From: an uncultured bacterium
Lineage (GTDB): Bacteria; Bacillota; Clostridia; Oscillospirales; Acutalibacteraceae
DNA: 64,000 nt
Direction: 5' to 3'
Assembly (NCBI GenBank): GCA_949283655.1
Contig: CASDTH010000016.1
Location: 1 to 64,000 of the forward strand
Shown: one piece after another, positions 46,927-55,486 of the stretch
Layout: every line of letters begins with the position of its first letter
Position numbering within the stretch: the first letter of the stretch is position 1
The notes under the pieces: generated by a model
Told to the model about the DNA's origin: nothing
Seen by the model: only the letters and a program-made list of their open reading frames with translations
Database searches by the model: none
Made by a program: the position numbers and the translations under genes

Positions 46927-49563
46927 ATGGAATGGACTGGTCTGAACGAATTACGCGAGCAGTATCTGCGCTTTTTTGAAAGCAAGGGCCATCTGCGGAT
47001 GCCGAGTTTTTCGCTCGTGCCGCAGGGGGATAAAAGCCTTTTGCTCATCAACTCCGGCATGGCGCCGATGAAAAAATATTTTACCGGCGAGGTGACGCCG
47101 CCGAGCAAGCGCGTGACCACCTGCCAGAAGTGCGTGCGCACGCCGGATATTGAAAATGTGGGCAAAACCGCGCGGCATGGCACGTTTTTTGAGATGCTGG
47201 GCAACTTCTCTTTCGGTGATTATTTTAAGCGCGAGGCCATCACCTGGGCCTGGGAGTTTTTTACGCAGATTGTCAAAATGCCGGCGGAGCGCATTTATGT
47301 GACGGTCTATGAGGAGGATGACGAGGCCTACGAGATCTGGACGAAGGAGGTCGGCCTCGACCCCTCTCATGTTTCGCGCATGGGCAAGGCGGATAATTTC
47401 TGGGAGCACGGCTCCGGCCCCTGCGGCCCCTGCTCCGAGCTGCATTTCGACCGGGGGGAGGAATACGGTTGCGGATCGCCGGATTGCGGCGTGGGCTGTG
47501 AGTGCGACCGCTTTGTGGAAATCTGGAACCTGGTTTTTACCCAGTTTGAAAACGACGGCGAGGGGCATTATACCCGCCTTGAGCACCCGAATATCGACAC
47601 CGGCATGGGCATTGAGCGGCTGGCATGCGTGGTGCAGAATGTGGATAATATTTTTGAAATCGATACCATGCAGCAGATTATGGGCCACATTATGCGCATT
47701 GCAAAGGTGAAATATGGTGAGAATGCAAAGCGGGATGTCTCCCTGCGCGTGATTACCGACCATATCCGCTCTACCACGTTTTTGATTGGGGATGGCGTGA
47801 TGCCCTCCAATGAGGGGCGCGGTTATGTGCTGCGCAGGCTGCTGCGCCGTGCGGCCCGCCATGGGCGGCTTTTGGGCGTGGAGGGCCCCTTCCTCGCGGA
47901 TGTGTGCGATACGGTCATTGAGGTAAACGCCGGCGCGTATCCCGCGCTGGCGGAGAAGCGTGATTTTATCAAAAAGGTGATCCTCCGGGAGGAGGAGAGC
48001 TTTGGCAGGACGATTGATACCGGGCTTGCGCTGCTGGATAAGATGATCGCTGGCCGTAACGGCGGCACCATGAGCGGCGAGGATGCCTTCAAGCTTTCGG
48101 ATACGTATGGATTCCCGCTCGACCTGACAAGGGAAATCCTTGCGGAGCGCGGCATGGATGTGGATGAGGCGCGTTTTCACGAGCTGATCGCCGGGCAGCG
48201 TAAGCGTGCGCGGGAGGCCCGCAAGGATGCGGGGGCGGATGCGTGGAAGGCCGCCGGCGGCGCGCATGGCGAGCTCCCTGCAACGCAGTTCGTGGGCTAT
48301 GATACGCTTTGCACGCAGGCGGCGCTCATCGCTGCTGTGCAGGGCGGCGATCTGGCGCAATCGGTCGCCGCTGGTGAAGAGGCGGCCCTTGTGCTCGACC
48401 GCACGCCGTTTTATGCGGAGAGCGGCGGGCAAACGGGCGACGCAGGAGTGATTCGTAACGATCAGTTCACCTTCCGCGTGAGTCACACGACAAAAACGCC
48501 GAATGGGGTGTTTCTCCATCACGGTGTGCTGGAGGAGGGCGAAATCACGTCGCTTGGCGGCGTGACGGCCGAGGTGGAGGAGAAAACCCGCCGCGCTACG
48601 ATGCGCAACCACACCGCCGCCCATCTGTTGCAGGCAGCCCTGCGCAAAACATTGGGCAGCCATGTGGAGCAGGCGGGTTCCATGGTCAATAGCCGCGAGG
48701 TGCGTTTTGATTTTTCCCATTTCGAGGCGATGACGCCGCAGCAGCTGCGTCAGGTGGAGGAGCTCGTCAACAGCGCTATCCTTGCAGCGCTCCCTGTCAC
48801 CACGCGGGAGATGCCGCTGGAGGAGGCCAAAAAGCAGGGCGCGATGGCGCTCTTTGGCGAGAAATATGGAGACACGGTGCGCGTGGTGCGCGCAGGGGAT
48901 TTTTCTACAGAGCTCTGCGGTGGCACGCATGTGGATAACACGGCGAAGCTCGGGCTGTTCCGGATCGTTTCGGAAACCTCTGTTGCAGCTGGAGTGCGCC
49001 GGATTCAGGGCGTGACCGGCTGGGGCGTGCTGGAATGCCTGTATCAGGATGAAGCGCTGCTACAGGAAACGATGCAAGCACTCAAGGCCGGCAATGCCGC
49101 GCAGGTTGCCCAGAGGGCACAGCAGCTCTCAACGGAGCTCAAGCAGGCCCAGCGGGAAATTGTGCGCTTAAATGAAAAAATTGCGGCTTCGCAGGCGGAA
49201 GCCCTGCTTCAGCAGGCGCAGCCGGTAGGCGGGGTGCGGCTGATCACAGCGCGCCTGGATAACACGGCGCCGGATGCGCTGCGTGCTCTGTGCGAAACCG
49301 TGAAAAACAGCGCGGAGGATCTCGTCTGTGTGCTTGCGGCGGTGCAGGCGGAAAAGGGCACGGTCAATTTTGCAGCCTCCTGCGCCAAAGGCGCAGTGGC
49401 GGCAGGCGCACACGCGGGCAACCTGGTGCGCGCGGTGGCAAAGGCGGCGGGTGGATCCGGCGGCGGCAAGCCGGATGCGGCTATGGCCGGCGGCAAGGAT
49501 GCCGCAAAAGTAAACGACGCATTGGAAACAGCGCGTGGCGCGCTTTCCGATATGCTAAAATAA
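46927..49563 (+). CDS. alaS: Alanyl-tRNA synthetase
   Basis: 878 residues. The class II catalytic core begins at the N-terminus (ESKGHLRMPSFSLVP, motif 2 NVGKTARHGTFFEMLGNFSF, motif 3 IERLACV), followed by the tRNA-binding region with DHIRSTTFLI and NEGRGYVLRRLLRRAAR, the editing domain with HTAAHLLQ and CGGTHVDNT (zinc site Cys-His), and the C-terminal DHHA1/C-Ala domain. Charges tRNA-Ala and corrects Ser/Gly mischarging. GAGG about 9 nt before the ATG. Expression is controlled by the T-box leader 127 bp upstream. Confidence 0.98.
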   Translation: MEWTGLNELREQYLRFFESKGHLRMPSFSLVPQGDKSLLLINSGMAPMKKYFTGEVTPPSKRVTTCQKCVRTPDIENVGKTARHGTFFEMLGNFSFGDYFKREAITWAWEFFTQIVKMPAERIYVTVYEEDDEAYEIWTKEVGLDPSHVSRMGKADNFWEHGSGPCGPCSELHFDRGEEYGCGSPDCGVGCECDRFVEIWNLVFTQFENDGEGHYTRLEHPNIDTGMGIERLACVVQNVDNIFEIDTMQQIMGHIMRIAKVKYGENAKRDVSLRVITDHIRSTTFLIGDGVMPSNEGRGYVLRRLLRRAARHGRLLGVEGPFLADVCDTVIEVNAGAYPALAEKRDFIKKVILREEESFGRTIDTGLALLDKMIAGRNGGTMSGEDAFKLSDTYGFPLDLTREILAERGMDVDEARFHELIAGQRKRAREARKDAGADAWKAAGGAHGELPATQFVGYDTLCTQAALIAAVQGGDLAQSVAAGEEAALVLDRTPFYAESGGQTGDAGVIRNDQFTFRVSHTTKTPNGVFLHHGVLEEGEITSLGGVTAEVEEKTRRATMRNHTAAHLLQAALRKTLGSHVEQAGSMVNSREVRFDFSHFEAMTPQQLRQVEELVNSAILAALPVTTREMPLEEAKKQGAMALFGEKYGDTVRVVRAGDFSTELCGGTHVDNTAKLGLFRIVSETSVAAGVRRIQGVTGWGVLECLYQDEALLQETMQALKAGNAAQVAQRAQQLSTELKQAQREIVRLNEKIAASQAEALLQQAQPVGGVRLITARLDNTAPDALRALCETVKNSAEDLVCVLAAVQAEKGTVNFAASCAKGAVAAGAHAGNLVRAVAKAAGGSGGGKPDAAMAGGKDAAKVNDALETARGALSDMLK

Positions 49564-49594
49564 GCCAGATGGCGAATGAAAAGGATGGATTTTG

Positions 49595-49933
49595 ATGGAC
49601 TGTATTTTTTGTAAAATTATTAATGGAGAAATTCCTTCTAAAAAGGTGTATGAGGATGACACAGTCTGCGCGTTTTACGATGTAGAGCCGCAGGCGCCGG
49701 TGCATGTGCTGGTTGTGCCGAAGGAGCACATCTCTTCCGCAGCTTTCATCACACCGGAAAACAGCGCCGTGGTTGCACACATTTTTGAAGTCATCGCAAA
49801 GCTTGCCAAGGAGCTCGGGCTGGAAGAGGGCTTCCGTGTGGTGAACAACTGCGGTGATATTGCGGGGCAGACGGTCAAGCACCTGCACTTCCACCTTATG
49901 GGCGGCCGCGCCTTTAGCTGGCCGGCCGGTTGA
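49595..49933 (+). CDS. HIT (histidine triad) family hydrolase
   Basis: 112 residues from the ATG at 49595, preceded by AAGGAT. CIFCKIINGEIPSKKVYEDD is the usual HIT start, and the triad is KHLHFHLMGG near the C-terminus; the middle His of HLHFH is the nucleophile. HIT hydrolases of the HinT type cleave phosphoramidates such as adenylated lysine or AMP amides, acting on by-products of aminoacyl-tRNA synthetases. Placed 31 bp after alaS, probably cotranscribed. Confidence 0.95.
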   Translation: MDCIFCKIINGEIPSKKVYEDDTVCAFYDVEPQAPVHVLVVPKEHISSAAFITPENSAVVAHIFEVIAKLAKELGLEEGFRVVNNCGDIAGQTVKHLHFHLMGGRAFSWPAG

Positions 49934-49993
49934 GCTCGTCCCCGCCTGTTATTCCGGAAACATTATTTCTGTTGAATGAAGGAGAAGATTGAA

Positions 49994-50533
49994 ATGGCTG
50001 AAACCTATCAAATGAAGATTGCAGGTCTGACGCGCGAGCTGCCGCTCTGTCCGGTCAACGAGAAGCTTGATATTGCGGCGTTCATCATTTTTGGCGATGT
50101 GGAGCTGACGGTTGCCGCCTGTGCGGAGCTGCTCAAAAAGTGCCCGGCGTTTGACTATATCCTCACGCCTGAGGCCAAGGGTATCCCGCTGGCTTATGAG
50201 ATGGCTCGTCAGAGCGGCAAGCCGTACATCATTGCGCGCAAGGGCGCAAAGCTGTATATGAAAAACCCGGTCTCCGTGCATGTGCGCTCCATCACGACGG
50301 ATTCCATGCAGACGCTCTATCTCGACGAGGCCGAGGGCGAGCGGATGCGCGGCAAGCGCGTGCTGATTCTGGACGATGTGATCAGCACAGGCGAATCCCT
50401 GGCGGCGGTGGAAGCGCTGCTGGATAAATTTGAAGCGCAGATCGTAGGCAAGGCTGCCATTCTGGCGGAGGGGGACGCAGCCAAACGGGAGGATATCCTC
50501 TTCTTAGAGGAGCTGCCGCTCTTTTTTAAGTAA
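49994..50533 (+). CDS. Adenine phosphoribosyltransferase-like protein
   Basis: 179 residues from the ATG at 49994 (AAGGAG 9 nt upstream). A type I PRTase fold with PRPP loop VLILDDVISTGESLAAVEAL and the preceding TPEAKGIPLAYEMA helix. The N-terminal IAGLTRELPLCPVNEKLDIA and C-terminal LEELPLF hood are shared with clostridial apt-like proteins. Likely salvages adenine or a related base to its nucleotide; identity of the base not certain. Confidence 0.88.
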   Translation: MAETYQMKIAGLTRELPLCPVNEKLDIAAFIIFGDVELTVAACAELLKKCPAFDYILTPEAKGIPLAYEMARQSGKPYIIARKGAKLYMKNPVSVHVRSITTDSMQTLYLDEAEGERMRGKRVLILDDVISTGESLAAVEALLDKFEAQIVGKAAILAEGDAAKREDILFLEELPLFFK

Positions 50534-50593
50534 ACGCTGAAAGCCGCGCCTGGTATGGGCAGCCAGATTCGCCGAACGGGCTTTTTTAAAATT

Positions 50594-50627
50594 TTCACAT
50601 GCCGGAAGCATACTTCCGGCATGTGAA
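50594..50627. repeat. Perfect 15-bp inverted repeat before comEC
   Basis: TTCACATGCCGGAAG and CTTCCGGCATGTGAA with a 4-nt loop. A U-rich stretch lies before it on the plus strand and none after it, so it is not a standard plus-strand terminator; it may be an mRNA-stabilising hairpin or a protein site. Confidence 0.7.
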
Positions 50628-50690
50628 GGAGCGCCATGTTGTCTGAAAAATAAGCGCCCGATTGCGCTTTCTGACAGGAGCTGGTGACGC

Positions 50691-52898
50691 ATGAGGCGGC
50701 CGATGGCCTGGATTGGCCTGACGTTTTTTGGCGCACTGCTGCTCTTCTGCATCTATGGCCTGTGGGCTGCCGCTGTGGGAGGGCTGGTGGGGTTGTGCCT
50801 GCTGCTCCTGCTTGTGGGCGTGCCGCGGCTGCGCAGGGAACGGCTATTGCAGGCTGTGAGCCTCTCCCTGCTGGCGGCTAGCCTGCTCTTTAGCGTGCAG
50901 ACAAAGCTCGTGCTGGAGCCGGTGCTGGCCTACAGCGGCAAAACACTGCCTGTTAAAGCGCAGGTGATCTCCCTGACGGAGGAGCGCTACGGCCGGTATT
51001 ATACCATTTTACAGGTGACAGAGGCGGGCGGGGAGACAGTGCGCTTTAAGCTGCGGTATTCCGGGCAGGCGCCCTTGCCGGCAAAGCCCTATGATACGGT
51101 GGAAGCCACGCTTCAGCTGCAGCAGCTGGGGGAGGAGGAGGCTTCCCGCCGCTCCTTTCGTGCGCAGGGGGTATATCTGCGCGGCAGCTCCTATGAGCCG
51201 GTCACGGTGACGCCACGTGAGACGCTGCCGCTTACAGGCCGCCTGCTGGAGCTGCGCCAGCGGATGCTTTCCGCCCTCAGCCGGTATTTGCCAGGAGAGG
51301 AAGGGCGTCTGCTTGGCGGGATGCTGCTGGGTGAAACAGCGCCTATTTCTCAGGATGTGATTGAGCAGTTTCGGGACTGTGGCGTTTCGCATCTGCTAGC
51401 GGTATCCGGGCTGCACACCTCCATTTGGGTGATGTCGCTGTTTCGCTTACTTGTGCGGATGAAGGTGCGCAAACGCCTCTCTGCCATATGTTCCATGGCC
51501 TTTACGCTGTTTTTCATGGGATTGACCGGATTTTCCCCGTCTGTGTCGCGCGCGGGGATTATGGTGTTGCTGTATTTGGGCGGCTTCCTGCTGCGGCGGG
51601 AGCCGGATTCTCTCAACTCCCTCGGCTTTGCCGCGCTGGTGATTTTGTTTGCCAATCCGTTTGCCGCAGCAGATGTGGGGATGCTGCTCTCCTTTGGGGC
51701 GACGGCTGGTATTTTATTGCTGCAAGGGCCGATTGCACGGGCACTGGAGCGCCCGGCAGAGCGGCTGCGCTGTGCGCCCTTGCGGAGAGTCTGCAAGGCG
51801 GTGGCGCAGCTCCTGGCGGTTACGCTCAGCGCGCTGGCCTTTACGGTGCCGGTGAGCTTGCTGGTTTTCGGCCAGGTCTCCCTCATTGCACCGCTTGCAA
51901 ACCTGCTCTTTGTCAATGCGGGCGGCGTGGCCATGCTTTGCGCGGGCCTGTGCGCCGCAGCCGGTCAGGTAGGCTTTCTTTCCTTTCTCGCCTACCCTTT
52001 CGCGCTGGCGGGCGGCCTGATTGCAAAGTACCTGCTTGCCGGCTCCGCGCTTCTGGCACGCGTTCCGTTTGCGAGTGTTTCGCTGGAGCCTGGCCTGACA
52101 CGGCTATGGTTGGCGGGCACGGCGCTTTTGTTTGTGATCGTATTTTTATTCCGCAACCGTCCCAGACGCCTGATCCGGCTTGCCGCCATCTGTTCGGTAT
52201 GTGCGTTGCTGGCCGGCAATCTTGCTTGCCTGTTGATGGATCGGGGGCTTACCTGTGTCACAGTGGCGGATGTGGGCAATGGAACGGCGATTGTGGTCAC
52301 CCGCAGCGGCAGGGCCGCAGTGATCGGCTGCGGCGGAGCATACGATGCGGCAACAAAAGTGAGATCGGTTTTACAAGCGGAAAACATCACTGCACTTGAC
52401 CTGCTCTTTCTGCCGCGCGCGCAGGAGACGGAGGCCTCTGCCGCTGCCCAGCTGTTGGAATCGTTCCCGGCGCAAACGGTGGTTGCGGCAGAAACGGTTG
52501 ACGCGTTGCCGGACGGTGTGGCAGCGGTTGTATCCCCAGGCGGCCAAGTCCGGCTGTGGGGCGATGTGACGCTCACCTATCTGACGCGGGAGGATGTTTC
52601 GTGCGCTCTGCTGGAAATTGGTGCGCAGCGCTTTTTCCTCTCCTTCTATCCGGGCAGCGTGCTTTCCAACCTGCCGCCGGGGTGGGCGGATGCGCCGGTG
52701 GCGATCTGCCGTGCGCAGACGCCGGAAGGGCAGCGCGCGGGAGTGACGCTGCTCTCCGGGGAGGGGGAGCGGGCGCTGTCCGTAGCGCATAATCTGGCAC
52801 AGGGCGGCAGGCTGTCGTTTGCCACTGGCGGTGAGGGTGCTCTGCGGCTACGCACAGATGGAGAGAATTTTTTAGATATTAAACGATTAAAGGGCTAG
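50691..52898 (+). CDS. comEC: DNA internalisation/competence protein ComEC/Rec2
   Basis: 735 residues, AGGAG before the ATG. N-terminal membrane segments and a DUF4131 OB-like domain, then the Competence domain with GVSHLLAVSGLHTSIW (about 230-245) and several membrane helices, then a C-terminal metallo-beta-lactamase-like domain beginning TCVTVADVGNGTAIVV. That last domain lacks the HxHxDH metal motif (DLLFLPRAQETEAS stands where it would be), so it is probably inactive as a nuclease. ComEC is the inner-membrane channel for single-stranded DNA during natural transformation. No other com gene is in this window. Confidence 0.93.
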   Translation: MRRPMAWIGLTFFGALLLFCIYGLWAAAVGGLVGLCLLLLLVGVPRLRRERLLQAVSLSLLAASLLFSVQTKLVLEPVLAYSGKTLPVKAQVISLTEERYGRYYTILQVTEAGGETVRFKLRYSGQAPLPAKPYDTVEATLQLQQLGEEEASRRSFRAQGVYLRGSSYEPVTVTPRETLPLTGRLLELRQRMLSALSRYLPGEEGRLLGGMLLGETAPISQDVIEQFRDCGVSHLLAVSGLHTSIWVMSLFRLLVRMKVRKRLSAICSMAFTLFFMGLTGFSPSVSRAGIMVLLYLGGFLLRREPDSLNSLGFAALVILFANPFAAADVGMLLSFGATAGILLLQGPIARALERPAERLRCAPLRRVCKAVAQLLAVTLSALAFTVPVSLLVFGQVSLIAPLANLLFVNAGGVAMLCAGLCAAAGQVGFLSFLAYPFALAGGLIAKYLLAGSALLARVPFASVSLEPGLTRLWLAGTALLFVIVFLFRNRPRRLIRLAAICSVCALLAGNLACLLMDRGLTCVTVADVGNGTAIVVTRSGRAAVIGCGGAYDAATKVRSVLQAENITALDLLFLPRAQETEASAAAQLLESFPAQTVVAAETVDALPDGVAAVVSPGGQVRLWGDVTLTYLTREDVSCALLEIGAQRFFLSFYPGSVLSNLPPGWADAPVAICRAQTPEGQRAGVTLLSGEGERALSVAHNLAQGGRLSFATGGEGALRLRTDGENFLDIKRLKG

Positions 52899-52929
52899 CC
52901 CTTTTTATTCATAAGGCGGGAGGTGCACC

Positions 52930-53976
52930 ATGGCGGAAATCACGGAAAAAGAGCTGAAAAAGCAGCTGGCCAACGGGATGTTTGCCCCGGTTTATCTACT
53001 GTATGGAGAGGAGACGTTCCTCAAGCAGTATTACGCAGGTCAGATTGCGGAAAAGGCGGTTGCGCAGGGCTTTGAAACCTTTAATCTGCATAAGCTGGAG
53101 GGGAAGGACACCTCGCTGGATGAGATTGTGGATGCCGCCGAGCAGCTTCCCATGATGGCGGAGCGCACCTGCGTGCTCGTGCGGGATTTTGATTTAAAGG
53201 CCCTCAAGGGTGCGCAGCGGGAAAAGTTGGAGGCTTTTCTGGCGGATCTGCCGGATACCTGCTCCGTGGTTTTCTGGATGGATACCGTCGAGGTCTCTCC
53301 CAGGCAGAGCCGGGATTGGCAGGCGCTAATCAAACTGATCGCAAAAAGCGGCAGCGCCGTCTGCCTGGGCCGCCGCTCTGCTGCCGACCTTGCACGCCAA
53401 CTGACGGCCAGCGCGAAAAAGCGTGGTGGTGTGCTTTCACCAGATACAGCGGCGTATCTGATCTCCTTTTCCGGAAACGACCTAAATCTTTTGCTCAATG
53501 AGCTCGATAAGCTCTGTGCCTACGCAAGAGGGCGGGAGATCACGCAATCAGATATTGAGGCGGTGTGCATCAAAAGCGTGGAGGCCACTGCCTTTGATAT
53601 GGCAAAAGCGCTGCTGCGTGGGAAGTATGCGGATGCTTACCAGATGCTCGATGCCTTATTTGCGCAGAAAACAGAGCCGGTTATGATCGCCGGCGCGCTG
53701 ATCTCCTCCTATGTGGATATGTACCGGGCAAAGGCGGCGCTCTCCTCCGGGGAGCGCGTGGAGGCGGTTGCCCAGGCCTTTTCCTACCGGGGCCGTGAGT
53801 TTCGCCTGCGGTATGCCGCGCAGGATGCTGCGCATTTAAGCCTTGCGCAGCTGCGCGATTGCCTGGATGTGCTCAGCCAGGCGGATGAGGCGCTCAAAAG
53901 CACGCGTACGGACAAACGCCTGGTGTTGGAGGAGGCCCTGCTGCGCCTGCAACACGTTACGCAACGAGAAAGCTGA
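52930..53976 (+). CDS. holA: DNA polymerase III delta subunit
   Basis: 348 residues, GGGAGG 7 nt before the ATG. The clamp-loader delta fold: N-terminal KQLANGMFAPVYLLYGEETF with the degenerate P-loop, central IAKSGSAVCLG region and the helical C-terminal collar. Opens the sliding clamp in the clamp loader. The comEC-holA order is conserved in Firmicutes. Confidence 0.93.
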   Translation: MAEITEKELKKQLANGMFAPVYLLYGEETFLKQYYAGQIAEKAVAQGFETFNLHKLEGKDTSLDEIVDAAEQLPMMAERTCVLVRDFDLKALKGAQREKLEAFLADLPDTCSVVFWMDTVEVSPRQSRDWQALIKLIAKSGSAVCLGRRSAADLARQLTASAKKRGGVLSPDTAAYLISFSGNDLNLLLNELDKLCAYARGREITQSDIEAVCIKSVEATAFDMAKALLRGKYADAYQMLDALFAQKTEPVMIAGALISSYVDMYRAKAALSSGERVEAVAQAFSYRGREFRLRYAAQDAAHLSLAQLRDCLDVLSQADEALKSTRTDKRLVLEEALLRLQHVTQRES

Positions 53977-54032
53977 TATGGCGGTGCAGCGAAGCGCTAT
54001 TTACCTGAAAATCAAAAGGATGGCCTTTTCGT

Positions 54033-54644
54033 ATGATACGCATCAGACAGGCCGTGATCGTGGAGGGAAAGTATGATAAGATCAAGCTCTCCTCCTTGCT
54101 GGACACGGTGATTATCCCGACCGATGGCTTCGGTATTTTTAAAAATAAAGAGAAGATGGCGCTGATTCGCCGGCTGGCTCAGACCAGGGGCATCGTGATC
54201 CTCACGGATAGCGATTCTGCCGGCTTCAAAATCCGCTCCTATATTGGCGGGAGTCTCCCGCAGGAGCAGGTGATCCACGCCTATATCCCGGATATTACCG
54301 GCAAGGAGCGGCGCAAAAATGCCCCCTCGCAGGAGGGCAAGCTGGGTGTGGAGGGGATGTCTGCTCGGGTTTTGATGGAGTGTCTGGAGCGCGCAGGCGT
54401 CACCTGTGAGGAAACGGTGGAGCCGGGCCGGAAAATCACGAAAAATGACCTGTATGAAGATGGCCTGAGCGGCCGGCCAAACAGCCTGATTTTGCGCAAA
54501 AAGCTGCTTGCTCAGCTCCAGCTGCCGGAGCGGCTCTCTTCTAACGCGCTGTTGCAGGTTTTAAATGTGTTTATGACTTATGAAGAATATAAGCAGGCTG
54601 TTCATTCCTGTAGGCAGCCGCAGGCCGATCGTAAGGGGCAATGA
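54033..54644 (+). CDS. rnmV: Ribonuclease M5 (5S rRNA maturation)
   Basis: 203 residues, AAAGGA before the ATG. Toprim domain with catalytic VIVEGKYD (acid in EGKYD) and the acidic pair ILTDSDSAG near residue 60, followed by a DUF4093-type C-terminal region. RNase M5 cuts 5S rRNA precursors together with L18. A strong terminator follows after 55 bp. Confidence 0.92.
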   Translation: MIRIRQAVIVEGKYDKIKLSSLLDTVIIPTDGFGIFKNKEKMALIRRLAQTRGIVILTDSDSAGFKIRSYIGGSLPQEQVIHAYIPDITGKERRKNAPSQEGKLGVEGMSARVLMECLERAGVTCEETVEPGRKITKNDLYEDGLSGRPNSLILRKKLLAQLQLPERLSSNALLQVLNVFMTYEEYKQAVHSCRQPQADRKGQ

Positions 54645-54698
54645 GCCGGGCGCGCATGCGTATAGGAAGCCCTGCTCGAAGCGGAGCCATGACGCCAC

Positions 54699-54726
54699 GG
54701 GCCGCCCGGCAACTGCCGGGCGGCCC
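54699..54726 (+). terminator. Rho-independent terminator of the comEC-holA-rnmV transcript
   Basis: GGGCCGCCCGGC-AACT-GCCGGGCGGCCC: a 12-bp perfect stem followed by GTGTGTATTTTTAT. Confidence 0.8.
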
Positions 54727-54749
54727 GTGTGTATTTTTATGAGCGGTGG

Positions 54750-54959
54750 TTATTTGCAGCAGCACTTGCGGCGGTTATCGCAGCAGGTATCGCATCCGCT
54801 GTAGCGGCTCATCGTCCGGCTGCGGGCGCAGCATACGCCGTAATAATCCTGCCAGGCGGCAGAGACGCGCGCGTTCCGGGTGGGCTGCTCATGGCCGCAC
54901 ACACGGCGGCAGCAGGCACGGCTGGCGCCTTGCCGTCCGAATAGGTTGCAGTTACACAT
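54750..54959 (-). CDS. Small cysteine-rich protein
   Basis: 69 residues with 13 cysteines, several as CC and CCC runs, opening MCNCNLFGRQ and ending RRKCCCK. AGGAGAG is about 9 nt before the ATG. No known fold; size, Cys richness and the spore-forming host fit a spore-coat or metal-binding protein, but that is a guess. The opposite strand has longer overlapping open frames without start signals, which I did not accept. Confidence 0.55.
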   Translation of the reverse strand: MCNCNLFGRQGASRACCRRVCGHEQPTRNARVSAAWQDYYGVCCARSRTMSRYSGCDTCCDNRRKCCCK

Positions 54960-55064
54960 ATCTTTCTCTCTCCTGTCGTTGCATCACAGCCTTTTGGCTA
55001 TGTGAAAAGGGACGGAATGACATCCCATTTTCATCGTATGCAAGGGGAGGACGCTTGGTGCGCG

Positions 55065-55310
55065 TTATCGCTGTGCCTGCGGCCTGCCCTTCTGCTTTTC
55101 CTTTTGCAGGTTGTGCTTGGCAGGCTGTGCGCCGCCAGCGAGCGGGATATCGTAGATGGCGCTGTAAGAATCAATTTCCGGCTCAGAGACGGGTGCGGAA
55201 GGAATCAGGCCTGTGCATTCGGTCATGGAAGAGACGCTCATGGCGTCATCGAATAAATCCTCCCCGTCCTCTGCGTCGTAAGGCTCCGGCCTTTTTTGGA
55301 AGGGATCCAT
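55065..55310 (-). CDS. Small acidic protein, unknown
   Basis: 81 residues from the ATG at 55310, preceded by AGGAGG 6 nt upstream; MDPFQKRPEPYDAEDGEDLF is strongly acidic, and a segment TECTGLIPSAP sits in the middle. Similar short acidic proteins occur in other clostridia, but no function is known to me. It shares the direction of the Cys-rich gene 105 bp away and may be cotranscribed with it. Confidence 0.55.
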   Translation of the reverse strand: MDPFQKRPEPYDAEDGEDLFDDAMSVSSMTECTGLIPSAPVSEPEIDSYSAIYDIPLAGGAQPAKHNLQKEKQKGRPQAQR

Positions 55311-55486
55311 ATGCAAACCTCCTGTTTCAGATTCAAAGGGCCTTGTAGAAAGCCGCCCTTTCCCGGTTAGTGTTCCATGCAGTGGGGAGGCTATGCGCGC
55401 GCCTTGATTTTGCGCCAGAGTTGCGGTAGAATAACTTTACACAGTTCAAATTCGTGCCTTTCAAGATTACCTGGAGGATTGCATAT

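Noticed and set aside
54746..55348. 200-codon plus-strand frame opposite the Cys-rich and acidic genes
   Set aside because: No start signal, odd Arg/Ser/Cys-rich translation, and it covers two better-supported minus-strand genes.
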